DNA of 45,571 nt from Pseudomonadota bacterium. Lineage in GTDB: Bacteria; Bdellovibrionota; FAC87; UBA2466. Both the position numbers and the translations under genes were made by a program. Under the pieces are notes generated by a model. It made no database searches, had not been told where the DNA came from, and worked only from the letters and a program-made list of their open reading frames with translations. Shown in pieces: positions 33,407 to 41,461 of this stretch (its first letter is position 1; every line of letters starts with the position of its first letter). The stretch is from NCBI GenBank assembly GCA_009927005.1, contig RFNV01000186.1, positions 1-45,571 of the forward strand, given 5' to 3'.

Positions 33407-34394
33407 GGCGGTTAGTCACTACTCTGTTTCTGCCGGATTGTTTTGCTTCGTACAGCGCTTTGTCGGCTCCATTAATAAGGGCATCAGCACTTTCTCCAGA
33501 CTCTGGAAACTCACAGAGACCCACGCTGATCGTGAGATAGCCTGCTCTTTGCTGGCCTTGAAAGGAATGATTTTCCACGGCAGCTCGAAGCCGCTCACAA
33601 ATTTCTACTCCGGAAGCCAGTTTTGTTTCTGGCATCATGATAATGAACTCTTCGCCACCATATCGGGCAAGCGAATCACTCTTTCTTAAGTTACCGAGAA
33701 AAAGCTGGGCAATCTTTTTGAGGGCTTCATCTCCCAAAACGTGACCTTCTGTATCGTTGAAGTGTTTAAAATGGTCGACATCAATCATGGAAACGACCAT
33801 TGAGTGTTTATAACGGGAGGAGCGATCAATTTCTTCGAGAAGTTTCTTAGAAAAAGCTCTTCGATTCATGATCTTTGTCAGAGGATCAGTCATTGCCAAC
33901 TCCGAGAGCTTCTCGTTGGCTAATTTAAGTTCGAGAGTTCGTTTCTCTACCAAGGACTCCAAGTTTTTATTAACAGCTTCTAATTCCGAAATTAATCTTT
34001 GGTTTTGACTCAAGATATCATGGTGGTCGACTGCTTGCTGAAGAGTAACGAGGAGCTCCTGGTTTTCCCAAGGCTTTGTAATATAGCGAAAAATTTCAGC
34101 TCGATTGATGGATTCTAGGATTTCTCCCGTTTCGGTATGAGCAGTTAAAATGACTCTAGTTGTCAGGGGTTTTTTCTTGGCTACCTGGGCCAAAAGTTCA
34201 GTTCCCTTCATATCCGGCATACGTTGATCAGAGACGATCACTGCAAAATCTGAGTTTTCGATAGCCTTAAGAGCCTCTTGGCTGTTGGAAACAGTAATGC
34301 ACTCGAATTTACTGTGAAGGGTACGCTCGATTGCTTTTAAATTTTCGGGTTCATCGTCAACAACCAGAATACGGGCTAGGCGTGGTGCATTCAC
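33375..34394 (-). CDS. Response regulator with GGDEF output (diguanylate cyclase)
   Basis: 339 residues. Receiver domain (1-120) with phosphoacceptor Asp56 (VIVSDQRMPDM) and Lys107 (ITKPW), a coiled-coil linker (about 125-165), and a GGDEF domain. The active site is GGEEF (246-250), predicted to make cyclic di-GMP, and the inhibitory I-site RxxD (RKSD, 237-240) is intact five residues upstream, so product feedback is likely. The GTG start at 34394 is in the correct frame; an ATG four bases in is not. No partner kinase is adjacent. A 13-base inverted repeat lies in its leader. It heads the minus-strand run rsmE, membrane protein, comM, comF. Confidence 0.93.
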   Translation of the reverse strand: MNAPRLARILVVDDEPENLKAIERTLHSKFECITVSNSQEALKAIENSDFAVIVSDQRMPDMKGTELLAQVAKKKPLTTRVILTAHTETGEILESINRAEIFRYITKPWENQELLVTLQQAVDHHDILSQNQRLISELEAVNKNLESLVEKRTLELKLANEKLSELAMTDPLTKIMNRRAFSKKLLEEIDRSSRYKHSMVVSMIDVDHFKHFNDTEGHVLGDEALKKIAQLFLGNLRKSDSLARYGGEEFIIMMPETKLASGVEICERLRAAVENHSFQGQQRAGYLTISVGLCEFPESGESADALINGADKALYEAKQSGRNRVVTNRHVKQSSFFIT

Positions 34395-34428
34395 GGGTTC
34401 TATTTCCCTTTAAATACAGAAGATAGGG

Positions 34429-34464
34429 GTTCCAAACCCAGGAAGGCCGTTCTGGGTTTGGAAC
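34429..34464 (-). promoter_or_regulatory. Strong inverted repeat in leader of GGDEF gene
   Basis: GTTCCAAACCCAG (34429-34441) and CTGGGTTTGGAAC (34452-34464) are perfect 13-base arms around a 10-base loop; partial pairing continues outward (AAGAT/ATCTT, GGG/CCC). No T-run follows on either strand, so it is not a clear terminator. It lies 35 bases upstream of the GTG start and may be an operator or an RNA hairpin. Confidence 0.6.
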
Positions 34465-34504
34465 TTAAGCCCCATCTTCCAAAAAGATAAGAATGCAACG
34501 GCGA

Positions 34505-34516
34505 TACCAATTGGTA
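34505..34516. promoter_or_regulatory. Palindrome TACCAATTGGTA between GGDEF gene and dacB
   Basis: A perfect 12-base palindrome in the 212-base divergent intergenic region, about 90 bases before the dacB ATG. It is a possible binding site for a dimeric regulator; no known regulon box is recognised. Confidence 0.35.
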
Positions 34517-34606
34517 AAGGCGCAGCTTTGCATAAATGATAAAAAAAATGGCTATTTTTAGATCAAAACGTGATGACAAATTTCCGCTCTGGTACACTAG
34601 AAGGTC

Positions 34607-36088
34607 ATGAGATCCATCTTTTTAGGCCTGATTTTTACTTCATTTTTGGGGAAGTCGGTCGTTTTAGCAACGGGAGCGGAAACACGTATTCAACCAGATT
34701 CGGTAGCGATTCGGGAGAGACTCTCTCGTGCGGTAGACCAAGTGCTTCCTCCCAAAAAAGTTAAAGACTTAAAGTATGGAGTCATTGTCGGTTCGGTTGG
34801 AAGTGGAGAAATTTTATTTGAAAAAGGAGCTGACAACTTAGTGGTTCCAGCTTCGGTGAGTAAAATTTTTACGAGTTATTCAGCTCTTAAAAAATTAAAA
34901 CCCAACTTTGTTTTTAAAACATCGCTCTATTACAGCGGGATGGTCAAAGAAGGAAAGCTTTCGGGGGACCTCTACGTTAAGGGAGGCGGAGATCCCAGTC
35001 TTGTGTCTGAGCGAATGTGGATGTTGGTGAATGAGTTTCGTCGAAAAGGTATCAAACAAATTATGGGGAAGATAATTATCGATTCTTCCTATTTTGATGC
35101 CGAGAAAAATCCTGATAGTCGCCCCAAGTACCTAAAGGATCAGGCCTATAATGCCCCAGTGGGTGCATTTTCATTTAACTTCAACACCACTACGGTTTTT
35201 GTGAACCCGGGAGATGCACCTGGAATGTCCCCGAAAGTTTATACGGATCCCGAAAACTCCTATATCGATGTGGTTAATCAAGCAACGACTGGGAATGCAG
35301 ACAGCAACAATACGATTCAAGTAAGCCGAACTGATTATGTGAAGGGAGACATTGGCGACACAGTTCTGTTGCGAGGTTCTATTCCGATGGACGCAAAAGA
35401 AATGCGATTTTTTCGGAACATTGTTAATCCCGCTCTTTATGCAGGTCACATGTTAGAAACTTTTTTAGAGCAGCGTGGAATTCGCGTCGACGGCAGTGTC
35501 GAGGAAGGAACAGTTCCCTCAAATGCCAAACTTGTTTTAGAGTTTGAGTCCCAACCGCTCTGGCAAATTGTCTGGGGGCTAAATAAATTCAGTAACAATT
35601 TTGTTGCAGATCAGATCATGAAAAAATTGGGAGCTGAGATGTGGGGGGCTCCAGGCACGCTTCAAAAGGGACTTGCTACAGTACAAGATGTTCTAGAGGA
35701 TATGGGCATTCCCAAAAATTCTTATACGATTGCTGATGGCAGCGGACTGACTCGTTCCACTCAGGTAACTCCCCGACAAATCTTAAAGGTTTTGATTGCG
35801 GCTCACCGAGATTTTGGAATTTACCCAGAATTTTTATCAAGCCTTGGGGTTGCAGGGGAGGACGGAACACTCAGAAATCGGTTGCCGAGTTCCTCTGGCC
35901 TGGGGGTTCTCAGGGGAAAAACGGGATCTTTAGATGGAGTTGCAAGCCTTGCTGGGTATGTGCCCTCTCGAGATGGTGAGCTTCTGGCCTTTGCAGTTAT
36001 ATTAAATGATCCCAAAGTTCAACATGGCCGAATGACTGGTTGGGTGGATCAAATTGCTAGGGCAATCCGAGACATCACTCGAAAATAA
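34607..36088 (+). CDS. dacB: D-alanyl-D-alanine carboxypeptidase/endopeptidase, PBP4 type
   Basis: Periplasmic class C penicillin-binding protein that trims or cleaves peptidoglycan peptide crosslinks; 493 residues with a signal peptide (MRSIFLGLIFTSFLGKSVVLA). The three serine-transpeptidase motifs are present: SxxK as Ser83-Val-Ser-Lys86 (PASVSKIF), SxN in KFSNNFVADQ (about 329), and KTG in LRGKTGSLDG (about 438). The large insertion between motifs 1 and 2 is typical of PBP4. AGAAGG precedes the ATG closely. It is followed by a muramidase-type gene 24 bases downstream, suggesting a wall-recycling pair. Confidence 0.95.
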   Translation: MRSIFLGLIFTSFLGKSVVLATGAETRIQPDSVAIRERLSRAVDQVLPPKKVKDLKYGVIVGSVGSGEILFEKGADNLVVPASVSKIFTSYSALKKLKPNFVFKTSLYYSGMVKEGKLSGDLYVKGGGDPSLVSERMWMLVNEFRRKGIKQIMGKIIIDSSYFDAEKNPDSRPKYLKDQAYNAPVGAFSFNFNTTTVFVNPGDAPGMSPKVYTDPENSYIDVVNQATTGNADSNNTIQVSRTDYVKGDIGDTVLLRGSIPMDAKEMRFFRNIVNPALYAGHMLETFLEQRGIRVDGSVEEGTVPSNAKLVLEFESQPLWQIVWGLNKFSNNFVADQIMKKLGAEMWGAPGTLQKGLATVQDVLEDMGIPKNSYTIADGSGLTRSTQVTPRQILKVLIAAHRDFGIYPEFLSSLGVAGEDGTLRNRLPSSSGLGVLRGKTGSLDGVASLAGYVPSRDGELLAFAVILNDPKVQHGRMTGWVDQIARAIRDITRK

Positions 36089-36112
36089 TCGTTTAGAAAA
36101 TGAGGTTTTTCT

Positions 36113-37276
36113 GTGCGTTCTGGGTTAGATGAATTTCTGAAAGAAAAATGGAAGAAGTATCGTTCTGGGCGTTGGGGAGTTCTCTGTAATCAGGCTTCTG
36201 TCGACAAGCACCTCATTCATATTCGAGACATCTTAAAAGAAAAAAATGGGATTTCACTCGGGGCATTTTTGGGGCCGCAACATGGAATCCGCGGAGAGAA
36301 ACAGGACAACATGAAGGAGTCCTCGGATTTTCTTGATCCTGATCTGAACATTCCTGTTTTTAGTCTTTATTCTCACACCCGAGTCCCAACCCCTGAGATG
36401 ATGCAAGCTTTCGATGTATTGATTGTTGATCTTCAAGATATTGGCACCCGCATCTACACTTTCATGTATACGATGGAAAATTGCATGCGAGAGGCCAAAA
36501 AGTTCGGGAAGAAAGTGGTTGTTTTAGATCGCCCCAATCCGATTGGAGGAATCAATGTCGAAGGCAATGTTCTCGATATGAACTATCGTTCGTTTGTGGG
36601 ACAGCTTCCTATTTGCACCCGGCATGGAATGACCATGGGTGAGCTTGCGGTTCTTTTTAATGAGGCCTTCGAGATTGGGTGTGACTTGGATGTCATTCCT
36701 TTAAAAGGATGGAAGAGAAAATACCTTGCTTGTGATTGGGATAGAGCTTGGATTCCGCCCTCGCCAAATATTCCTGTTTGGGAGTCTGCTCTTACCTTTC
36801 CAGGAACTGTCCATTTCGAGGGAACCAATATTTCAGAAGGGCGTGGAACGACGAAACCCTTTGAATGGATAGGGGCTCCCTTTGTGGATGCAGATAAGCT
36901 CGCCCAGGAAATGAACCAGAAAAAGCTAAAGGGATTTTATTTCAGACCCATTTATTTTCAGCCCACCTACCAAAAGCATCAAGACCAGGTCTGTGGTGGA
37001 GTTCAGATCCACATGAGCCATCTCGGTAAATTAAATGCATTTGAAATGGGCGCTCATCTTTTGGCAGCCTTTTGGAAACTCTATCCAGATAAATGCGAAT
37101 GGAAAAAACCACCGTACGAGTACGTGGAAGACAAGCTTCCAATCGATGTAATTGCAGGCACCGATGCTTTTCGTCATGCTATCGAATCGGGTTCGGTGAA
37201 GCCCTTTTTGGAGAAATCAAATGAGGAATTAGCTGCATTTAGAAAATTGAGGAAGAATTATCTCCTTTATGCCTAA
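36113..37276 (+). CDS. DUF1343/NamZ-like exo-N-acetylmuramidase, apparently cytoplasmic
   Basis: 387 residues. Characterised NamZ members release N-acetylmuramic acid from the non-reducing end of wall fragments. Family motifs are present: FLGPQHGIRGE, FSLYSHTRVPTPEMM, VLIVDLQDIGTRIYTFMYTM, VVLDRPNPIGG, RHGMTMGELA, PPSPNIPVWESA and EGTNISEGRGT (about 236-246). The GTG start has TGAGGT at a good distance; an ATG at 36100 is out of frame. Unlike many NamZ proteins it has no signal peptide or lipobox, so the substrate would be imported fragments or it exits another way. Its stop overlaps the next start by eight bases. Confidence 0.88.
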   Translation: MRSGLDEFLKEKWKKYRSGRWGVLCNQASVDKHLIHIRDILKEKNGISLGAFLGPQHGIRGEKQDNMKESSDFLDPDLNIPVFSLYSHTRVPTPEMMQAFDVLIVDLQDIGTRIYTFMYTMENCMREAKKFGKKVVVLDRPNPIGGINVEGNVLDMNYRSFVGQLPICTRHGMTMGELAVLFNEAFEIGCDLDVIPLKGWKRKYLACDWDRAWIPPSPNIPVWESALTFPGTVHFEGTNISEGRGTTKPFEWIGAPFVDADKLAQEMNQKKLKGFYFRPIYFQPTYQKHQDQVCGGVQIHMSHLGKLNAFEMGAHLLAAFWKLYPDKCEWKKPPYEYVEDKLPIDVIAGTDAFRHAIESGSVKPFLEKSNEELAAFRKLRKNYLLYA

Positions 37277-38021
37277 TCAAAGGAAGCCAAATGGATTTAC
37301 TCTCATTGGAGCCATAGCAGCTGCTTTGGTCTTGGCTATTGCTGCCACTTTTATTGGAAAAAATCTGTATTACCTCATCCGTTCTCGACTCCGAACAGAA
37401 GCAAAAGTTTCCATCGTTGATAATGAGACCACACTTGCCGAGTTGATTGCCGCAAAGCTTTTTACCATGACCAGTTCCAACGCCTGTGAGCTTGCGAACT
37501 TTGTAACCACCTTTAATACAAACCCACCTACCTTTCCAGGAGGCTCAGTTACTTTGCGGATTGAAAAACCAACCCTCAATGAGTTTAGTCTTACGGCAAC
37601 TCCAGCTGGCTTCCAAGCCGACTTAAAAACGGCAATCAGCGCCTGTGCGACTAAGCCGAAATTGCCTATTAAAAATACGGCTACTCCCTCGACTGGAACC
37701 TTTCTGTTTTGCGCAAAAGTAAAAAATCCGGTGGCGGCTCAAAATCGAAGAAATCAGACAGGCTTCTTGGACTCTCAGGCGGCCTTTGCAGAAATTCGAG
37801 TAGATCTTACCAGTGAAGAAGTTTCACAAGAGGAAAAAATGCTGGGGGACGCTCTTCCCTGTGATAAATGGCTTCCACCAAACGCAACAAATACCGAAGT
37901 TCGCCAATTTAAAATGAGCTATCGAGTTTTCTGGAAAAGGGCTAATGATAATTCGGATCGGGGATATTTAACTAAAATGGGTTCTAAGATAATCAACGTA
38001 TCCGAGTTACAGACAAACTGA
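37269..38021 (+). CDS. Type IV prepilin-like (pseudopilin-like) protein lacking Glu5
   Basis: 250 residues. N-terminal class III signal MPNQRKPNG, cleaved before FTLIGAIAAALVLAIAA, then a periplasmic domain. The usual Glu at mature position 5 is Gly here, as in the tip minor pseudopilin GspK, so it may be a minor or tip subunit. The size is larger than major pilins, and the rest has two or three cysteines and no domain I know. It overlaps the muramidase-type gene by eight bases and precedes another prepilin-like gene after 11 bases. No pilus or type II secretion assembly genes are in the window. Confidence 0.8.
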   Translation: MPNQRKPNGFTLIGAIAAALVLAIAATFIGKNLYYLIRSRLRTEAKVSIVDNETTLAELIAAKLFTMTSSNACELANFVTTFNTNPPTFPGGSVTLRIEKPTLNEFSLTATPAGFQADLKTAISACATKPKLPIKNTATPSTGTFLFCAKVKNPVAAQNRRNQTGFLDSQAAFAEIRVDLTSEEVSQEEKMLGDALPCDKWLPPNATNTEVRQFKMSYRVFWKRANDNSDRGYLTKMGSKIINVSELQTN

Positions 38022-38032
38022 AGCAAGATAAA

Positions 38033-38926
38033 ATGAAAAGAAGTAAAACGAATTCAGCATTTACTCTTGTCGAAATGATGGTGGCTACTGCCATTACTTC
38101 ATTGGTAGCTTTGGCGTCGATTACGCTAAAAAATGCTGAGTACGAAGCCCAAACAACTAACGATCGATTAAATAGCGCTTCTCTGATGGGTCGAGAATTC
38201 CTCGATCAACGATCAAAGGTTTTTGTGGCGGCTTGGGATGATGTGGATTCGAATAAAAACCTAAAACTTTTTGACTTTACGGACACCGATGTAGCAACTG
38301 ATAGTCTGACCTTAAGTGATGTTTACTCAACAGATCAGGTCCAACCACCTACTCCCACTCAAAGCTTTCCGGGAACAAACATTAAAAGCTATCGTTCGAT
38401 TCAAATACCCACCGAGGGCTGTTTTGGCAGCTTTATCGAGACCATCACTACCGAATGTGTGCTACCAAGCCCCTCGCTGGTCTCGGTTGATTGGTCCACT
38501 TTGGCAGCAGCAGATTTGGCGGACTTGAGAGCGTGTGCCCCGCAACCAGATTCCGCTGGGCTTGAAAAGGATCTCCTCTGTCCGCTCAAAAAGACACCTC
38601 GGATTAAAGTGATTCGCTCTGGGACCATCAAAAGTAACGACACTAAGTTTAAGTCGGTGATTTATTTTCCATCGGGCGATAATTCGGGATCAGATGGCAG
38701 TCCTGTAGGAGCAGTTTTGTGTATTAGTAATAATGGTACAAAAACAAACTATCGGGATATTAATTTAAAAGTTCTCACTTTGGTTCGAACAGCAAATAAT
38801 AAAATTAAGTTAATACGCCAGGAAGCAAATTTTCCGAGGCCTAAGAAATTGGCCTCAAGTAGATCCGTTCGGCCGGCCCCCGTGGGTTGCGACCGTTGTG
38901 CGTCCGGAAGAGCGAGATGTCCGTAA
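38033..38926 (+). CDS. Type IV prepilin-like protein, 3' end apparently frameshifted
   Basis: As read, 297 residues beginning MKRSKTNSAFTLVEMMVATA: a class III signal with Ala instead of Gly just before Phe, and with Glu5 present. The C-terminal 35 residues as read are unlike a protein (Arg/Ser/Cys-rich), while the +1 frame from about 38814 encodes a convincing continuation (RPPWVATVVRPEERDVRNRL) ending in TGA at 38943-38945. That stop would overlap the gshA TTG start as TTGA. Removing one T from the run at 38830-38833 joins the frames and gives about 303 residues. Hence this may be a broken gene or a sequencing/assembly error. Function unknown, presumably a minor pilin. Confidence 0.78.
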   Translation: MKRSKTNSAFTLVEMMVATAITSLVALASITLKNAEYEAQTTNDRLNSASLMGREFLDQRSKVFVAAWDDVDSNKNLKLFDFTDTDVATDSLTLSDVYSTDQVQPPTPTQSFPGTNIKSYRSIQIPTEGCFGSFIETITTECVLPSPSLVSVDWSTLAAADLADLRACAPQPDSAGLEKDLLCPLKKTPRIKVIRSGTIKSNDTKFKSVIYFPSGDNSGSDGSPVGAVLCISNNGTKTNYRDINLKVLTLVRTANNKIKLIRQEANFPRPKKLASSRSVRPAPVGCDRCASGRARCP

Positions 38927-38941
38927 TCGATTGGAGAGCAG

Positions 38942-40285
38942 TTGAAAACTGAACACATAAAACCGTGGCAGTGGTTGACGGATCTTTTAATAGCCGAAGA
39001 GCGAGGCATTTCTGATCGCCAAATTGGGCTTGAGGTGGAAAGAATTGCTATCTGGAAAGATGGCTCACCTTTCCGCTACCAAGAGGACCCCAAAACAGGA
39101 AAACCAGGTGCCGAAAAACTTTTGAACCAACTCCATGAGGCTTATGGATGGAAACTAGTTGAGAGCTTGCCTTCGCGACCGATTGGTTTAGAGACACCAC
39201 ATGGGAAAATTTCACTGGAGCCAGGCAGTCAACTTGAGTGCGCGGTTTTGCCTCAGAAAAACTTAGTCGAAGTAGCTAATCACTTAGAAGAATACGATCG
39301 ACAAGTCGATAAGGTCGTCCAAGCGTGGGAGGGTTTGATTTTCCTCGGAATTGCCGTAAATCCGGTGCATCGAAATGATGAAATAGATGTGATCCCCTCT
39401 CCTCGATATCACATTATGACCGATGTTTTGGGAAAAACGGGTCGTTATGGAACGACCATGATGAGAAGAACCAGTTCTGTTCAAATTAACTTGGATTATA
39501 CGAGTGAAGCCGAGGCCATCGAGATGCTTAGAGTAGCTCTTCTCGTTGCTCCAATTTCAACTGCATTATTTGCTAATTCACCCTTCCTAGAAGGAAAGCC
39601 CACCGGGTTTCTTTCCGCTCGAGCAGAAATATGGAGGAATACGGATCCAGCTCGAACGGGCTTATTAGAAGAAGCTTTTGAAACGGGATTTAATTTTGAT
39701 CGATATTCGGCTTATTTGTGGAAAATGCCACTGATGTTTGTCCAAAATGCCCAAGGGGACTATATAAATGCGCAAGGGTGTTCCTTAGCAGATATTGCCG
39801 GAGGAAAGCTCCCTGGGGTCGAAATAAATCCTACAAATATGCGTTGGTCGATCCAGCAGTGTTTCACAGAAGCGAGATTGAAACCCGGTTATGTTGAAGT
39901 CCGTTCCGTGGATGGTCAGCTTCCTCAATACCGCCTGGCCTCTGCTGCATTTTGGATGGGCCTGCTCTACGAACCTCAGGCTCGAAAAGTAGCCTTTGAA
40001 CTTCTCGGAAAACTAAGTGCTGCCGACAGGGAAGGGCTTTGGAATGAAACTAGCCGGAATGCACTTAAAACAGAGTATAGAGGGCTGAAGATTAGAGAAG
40101 TCGCCCAGAAATTAGTTTTCGCGAGTTTAGAGGGTTTGAAAAAACGCGGCTACGGTGAGGAAGCTTATTTGACCCCTCTTGTGGAAAATGTGAAGCTTGG
40201 TTTATGTCCAGCGGATCGGATTCTAGAAAAATTTAAAACCGACTGGAACGGAAATGTTTTAGGAATTGTGAAAGGCGAAGCATGA
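38942..40285 (+). CDS. gshA: Glutamate-cysteine ligase, plant/alphaproteobacterial type
   Basis: First and rate-limiting step of glutathione synthesis (Glu + Cys to gamma-Glu-Cys, with ATP), cytoplasmic; 447 residues. The TTG start has GGAGAG upstream. Motifs of the GCS2/class 3 family are visible: QIGLEVERIA, ISLEPGSQLE, MMRRTSSVQINLDYT, and SARAEIWRNTDPARTG, then a C-terminal region with RPxxE-like content (PGYVEVRSVDGQLP). This type differs from E. coli GshA. It overlaps the glutaredoxin gene as ATGA, giving a gshA-grx operon that meets ggt-gshB head-on. Confidence 0.92.
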   Translation: MKTEHIKPWQWLTDLLIAEERGISDRQIGLEVERIAIWKDGSPFRYQEDPKTGKPGAEKLLNQLHEAYGWKLVESLPSRPIGLETPHGKISLEPGSQLECAVLPQKNLVEVANHLEEYDRQVDKVVQAWEGLIFLGIAVNPVHRNDEIDVIPSPRYHIMTDVLGKTGRYGTTMMRRTSSVQINLDYTSEAEAIEMLRVALLVAPISTALFANSPFLEGKPTGFLSARAEIWRNTDPARTGLLEEAFETGFNFDRYSAYLWKMPLMFVQNAQGDYINAQGCSLADIAGGKLPGVEINPTNMRWSIQQCFTEARLKPGYVEVRSVDGQLPQYRLASAAFWMGLLYEPQARKVAFELLGKLSAADREGLWNETSRNALKTEYRGLKIREVAQKLVFASLEGLKKRGYGEEAYLTPLVENVKLGLCPADRILEKFKTDWNGNVLGIVKGEA

Positions 40286-40530
40286 TTGAAATTTACTTAG
40301 CTGAAAGGTGTCCCTTCTGCGTGAAAGTCCGGATGTATATGGAGCAAAAGGGGATACCGTATGTTTTAAAACCGGTCTTACTTGGGTCGGCTACAACGGA
40401 AATAAAAGATGAATTGAAACGATTAGGGGGAAAAGCCCAAGTCCCCTTTTTGGTCGATCCTGAGAGAAATATTAAGATGTATGAGAGCGATGATATTATC
40501 GCTTACGTCGAAGAGCACTACGCTCGATAG
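40282..40530 (+). CDS. Glutaredoxin (dithiol, CPFC)
   Basis: 82 residues, thioredoxin fold with active site CPFC (Cys10 and Cys13 in ERCPFCVKV), the cis-Pro loop QVPFLVD, and the DDIIAYV glutathione-binding region near the end. It reduces disulfides or deglutathionylates proteins using glutathione. The ATG overlaps the gshA stop (ATGA), a direct functional coupling. The last 35 bases overlap the end of gshB on the other strand. Confidence 0.93.
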   Translation: MIEIYLAERCPFCVKVRMYMEQKGIPYVLKPVLLGSATTEIKDELKRLGGKAQVPFLVDPERNIKMYESDDIIAYVEEHYAR

Positions 40531-41461
40531 TATCTATTACGTCACTTGCAAGGTTCTTTCCGGTTAATTTTTCAAAGGATAAAAATCCAGTAGGCGAAGT
40601 TACGTTGATTTCAGACACCTTAGAACCAATCAGATCGACCCCAGCAAAAAGGATTCCCGTTTTCTTCAAAAACCGAGCAACTCGGTCGGCAACAGAAAGT
40701 TGTGCTCTCGAGAGTGGACGGCTTTCAGCAGAACCGCCTTGGGCCAAATTGGCTATAAACCCACCCTTAGGGGGAACACGAACAAACTGTCCTTTAAGTT
40801 TTCCATCAATGATCAAAAGGCGCCTATCTTCTTGAAGTACTTCTTCTAAAAAGGGCTGAACAACCACGCCTTCCCACTTCTCTGGTTGACCAAGGCCTCT
40901 CGTAATAAATTCTTCGCGCTTAACCTGCGAAATATTTCTGCCCCCATGACCAAGAAAAGGCTTAGAAATAATGAGTGGAGTTTTAAGGTTTTGTACAAAA
41001 GCGGCTGCGCTCGGCCCGCTTCCCAGATGAGTTGGGATGAGATCTCCATTTTTTAAAAAGCCCTCTGCAAACCCCTCGAGAGGAAGAAGTTTTTCATGAT
41101 AACGAACCAACAGAGAAGGTTTATTAACAAAGAAAACTTTCTTTTCCACTAAAGCTAAAATCCAACAAAGCCTGACATAATCCTCGTTAAACGGGGGGTC
41201 TTTTCGTATGAATCCCACGTGAAAACCTTCGGCTGGTAGGATTTCGATCTCTCCGAGGTTTGGGAATCCATCAGGTCGAAATGAAAGAAAGGGCCGAGCC
41301 CTTAACATGACTCTTCCGTTCACGTACTCAACCTCTGATTCCGTTAACCAATGAGCTCGGTGTCCCCGTTTGGTGGCTTCTCTCAAAAGAGCTAAAGACG
41401 AATCAGATTGTGGACGAAGATTTTCGATGGGGTCAGCTACAAAGAAAATGCGAAGTTTCAT
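40496..41461 (-). CDS. gshB: Glutathione synthetase
   Basis: Second step of glutathione synthesis (gamma-Glu-Cys + Gly, ATP-grasp fold), cytoplasmic; 321 residues. Signatures are FIRKDPPFNEDYVRLC, PLIISKPFLGHGGRNIS (ATP-binding lysine region), RVPPKGGFIANLAQGGSA (Gly-rich substrate loop), and EINVTSPTGF (metal-binding Glu/Asn), all in the order of E. coli GshB. The ATG overlaps the ggt stop (ATGA), so it is translated after ggt. Its 3' end overlaps the glutaredoxin 3' end, so transcripts from the two glutathione operons collide. Confidence 0.95.
   Translation of the reverse strand: MKLRIFFVADPIENLRPQSDSSLALLREATKRGHRAHWLTESEVEYVNGRVMLRARPFLSFRPDGFPNLGEIEILPAEGFHVGFIRKDPPFNEDYVRLCWILALVEKKVFFVNKPSLLVRYHEKLLPLEGFAEGFLKNGDLIPTHLGSGPSAAAFVQNLKTPLIISKPFLGHGGRNISQVKREEFITRGLGQPEKWEGVVVQPFLEEVLQEDRRLLIIDGKLKGQFVRVPPKGGFIANLAQGGSAESRPLSRAQLSVADRVARFLKKTGILFAGVDLIGSKVSEINVTSPTGFLSFEKLTGKNLASDVIDTIERSALRRKR

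Noticed and set aside
34429-34464. Cyclic di-GMP riboswitch in front of the GGDEF gene
   Set aside because: The hairpin is a simple perfect inverted repeat without the conserved GEMM core sequences.
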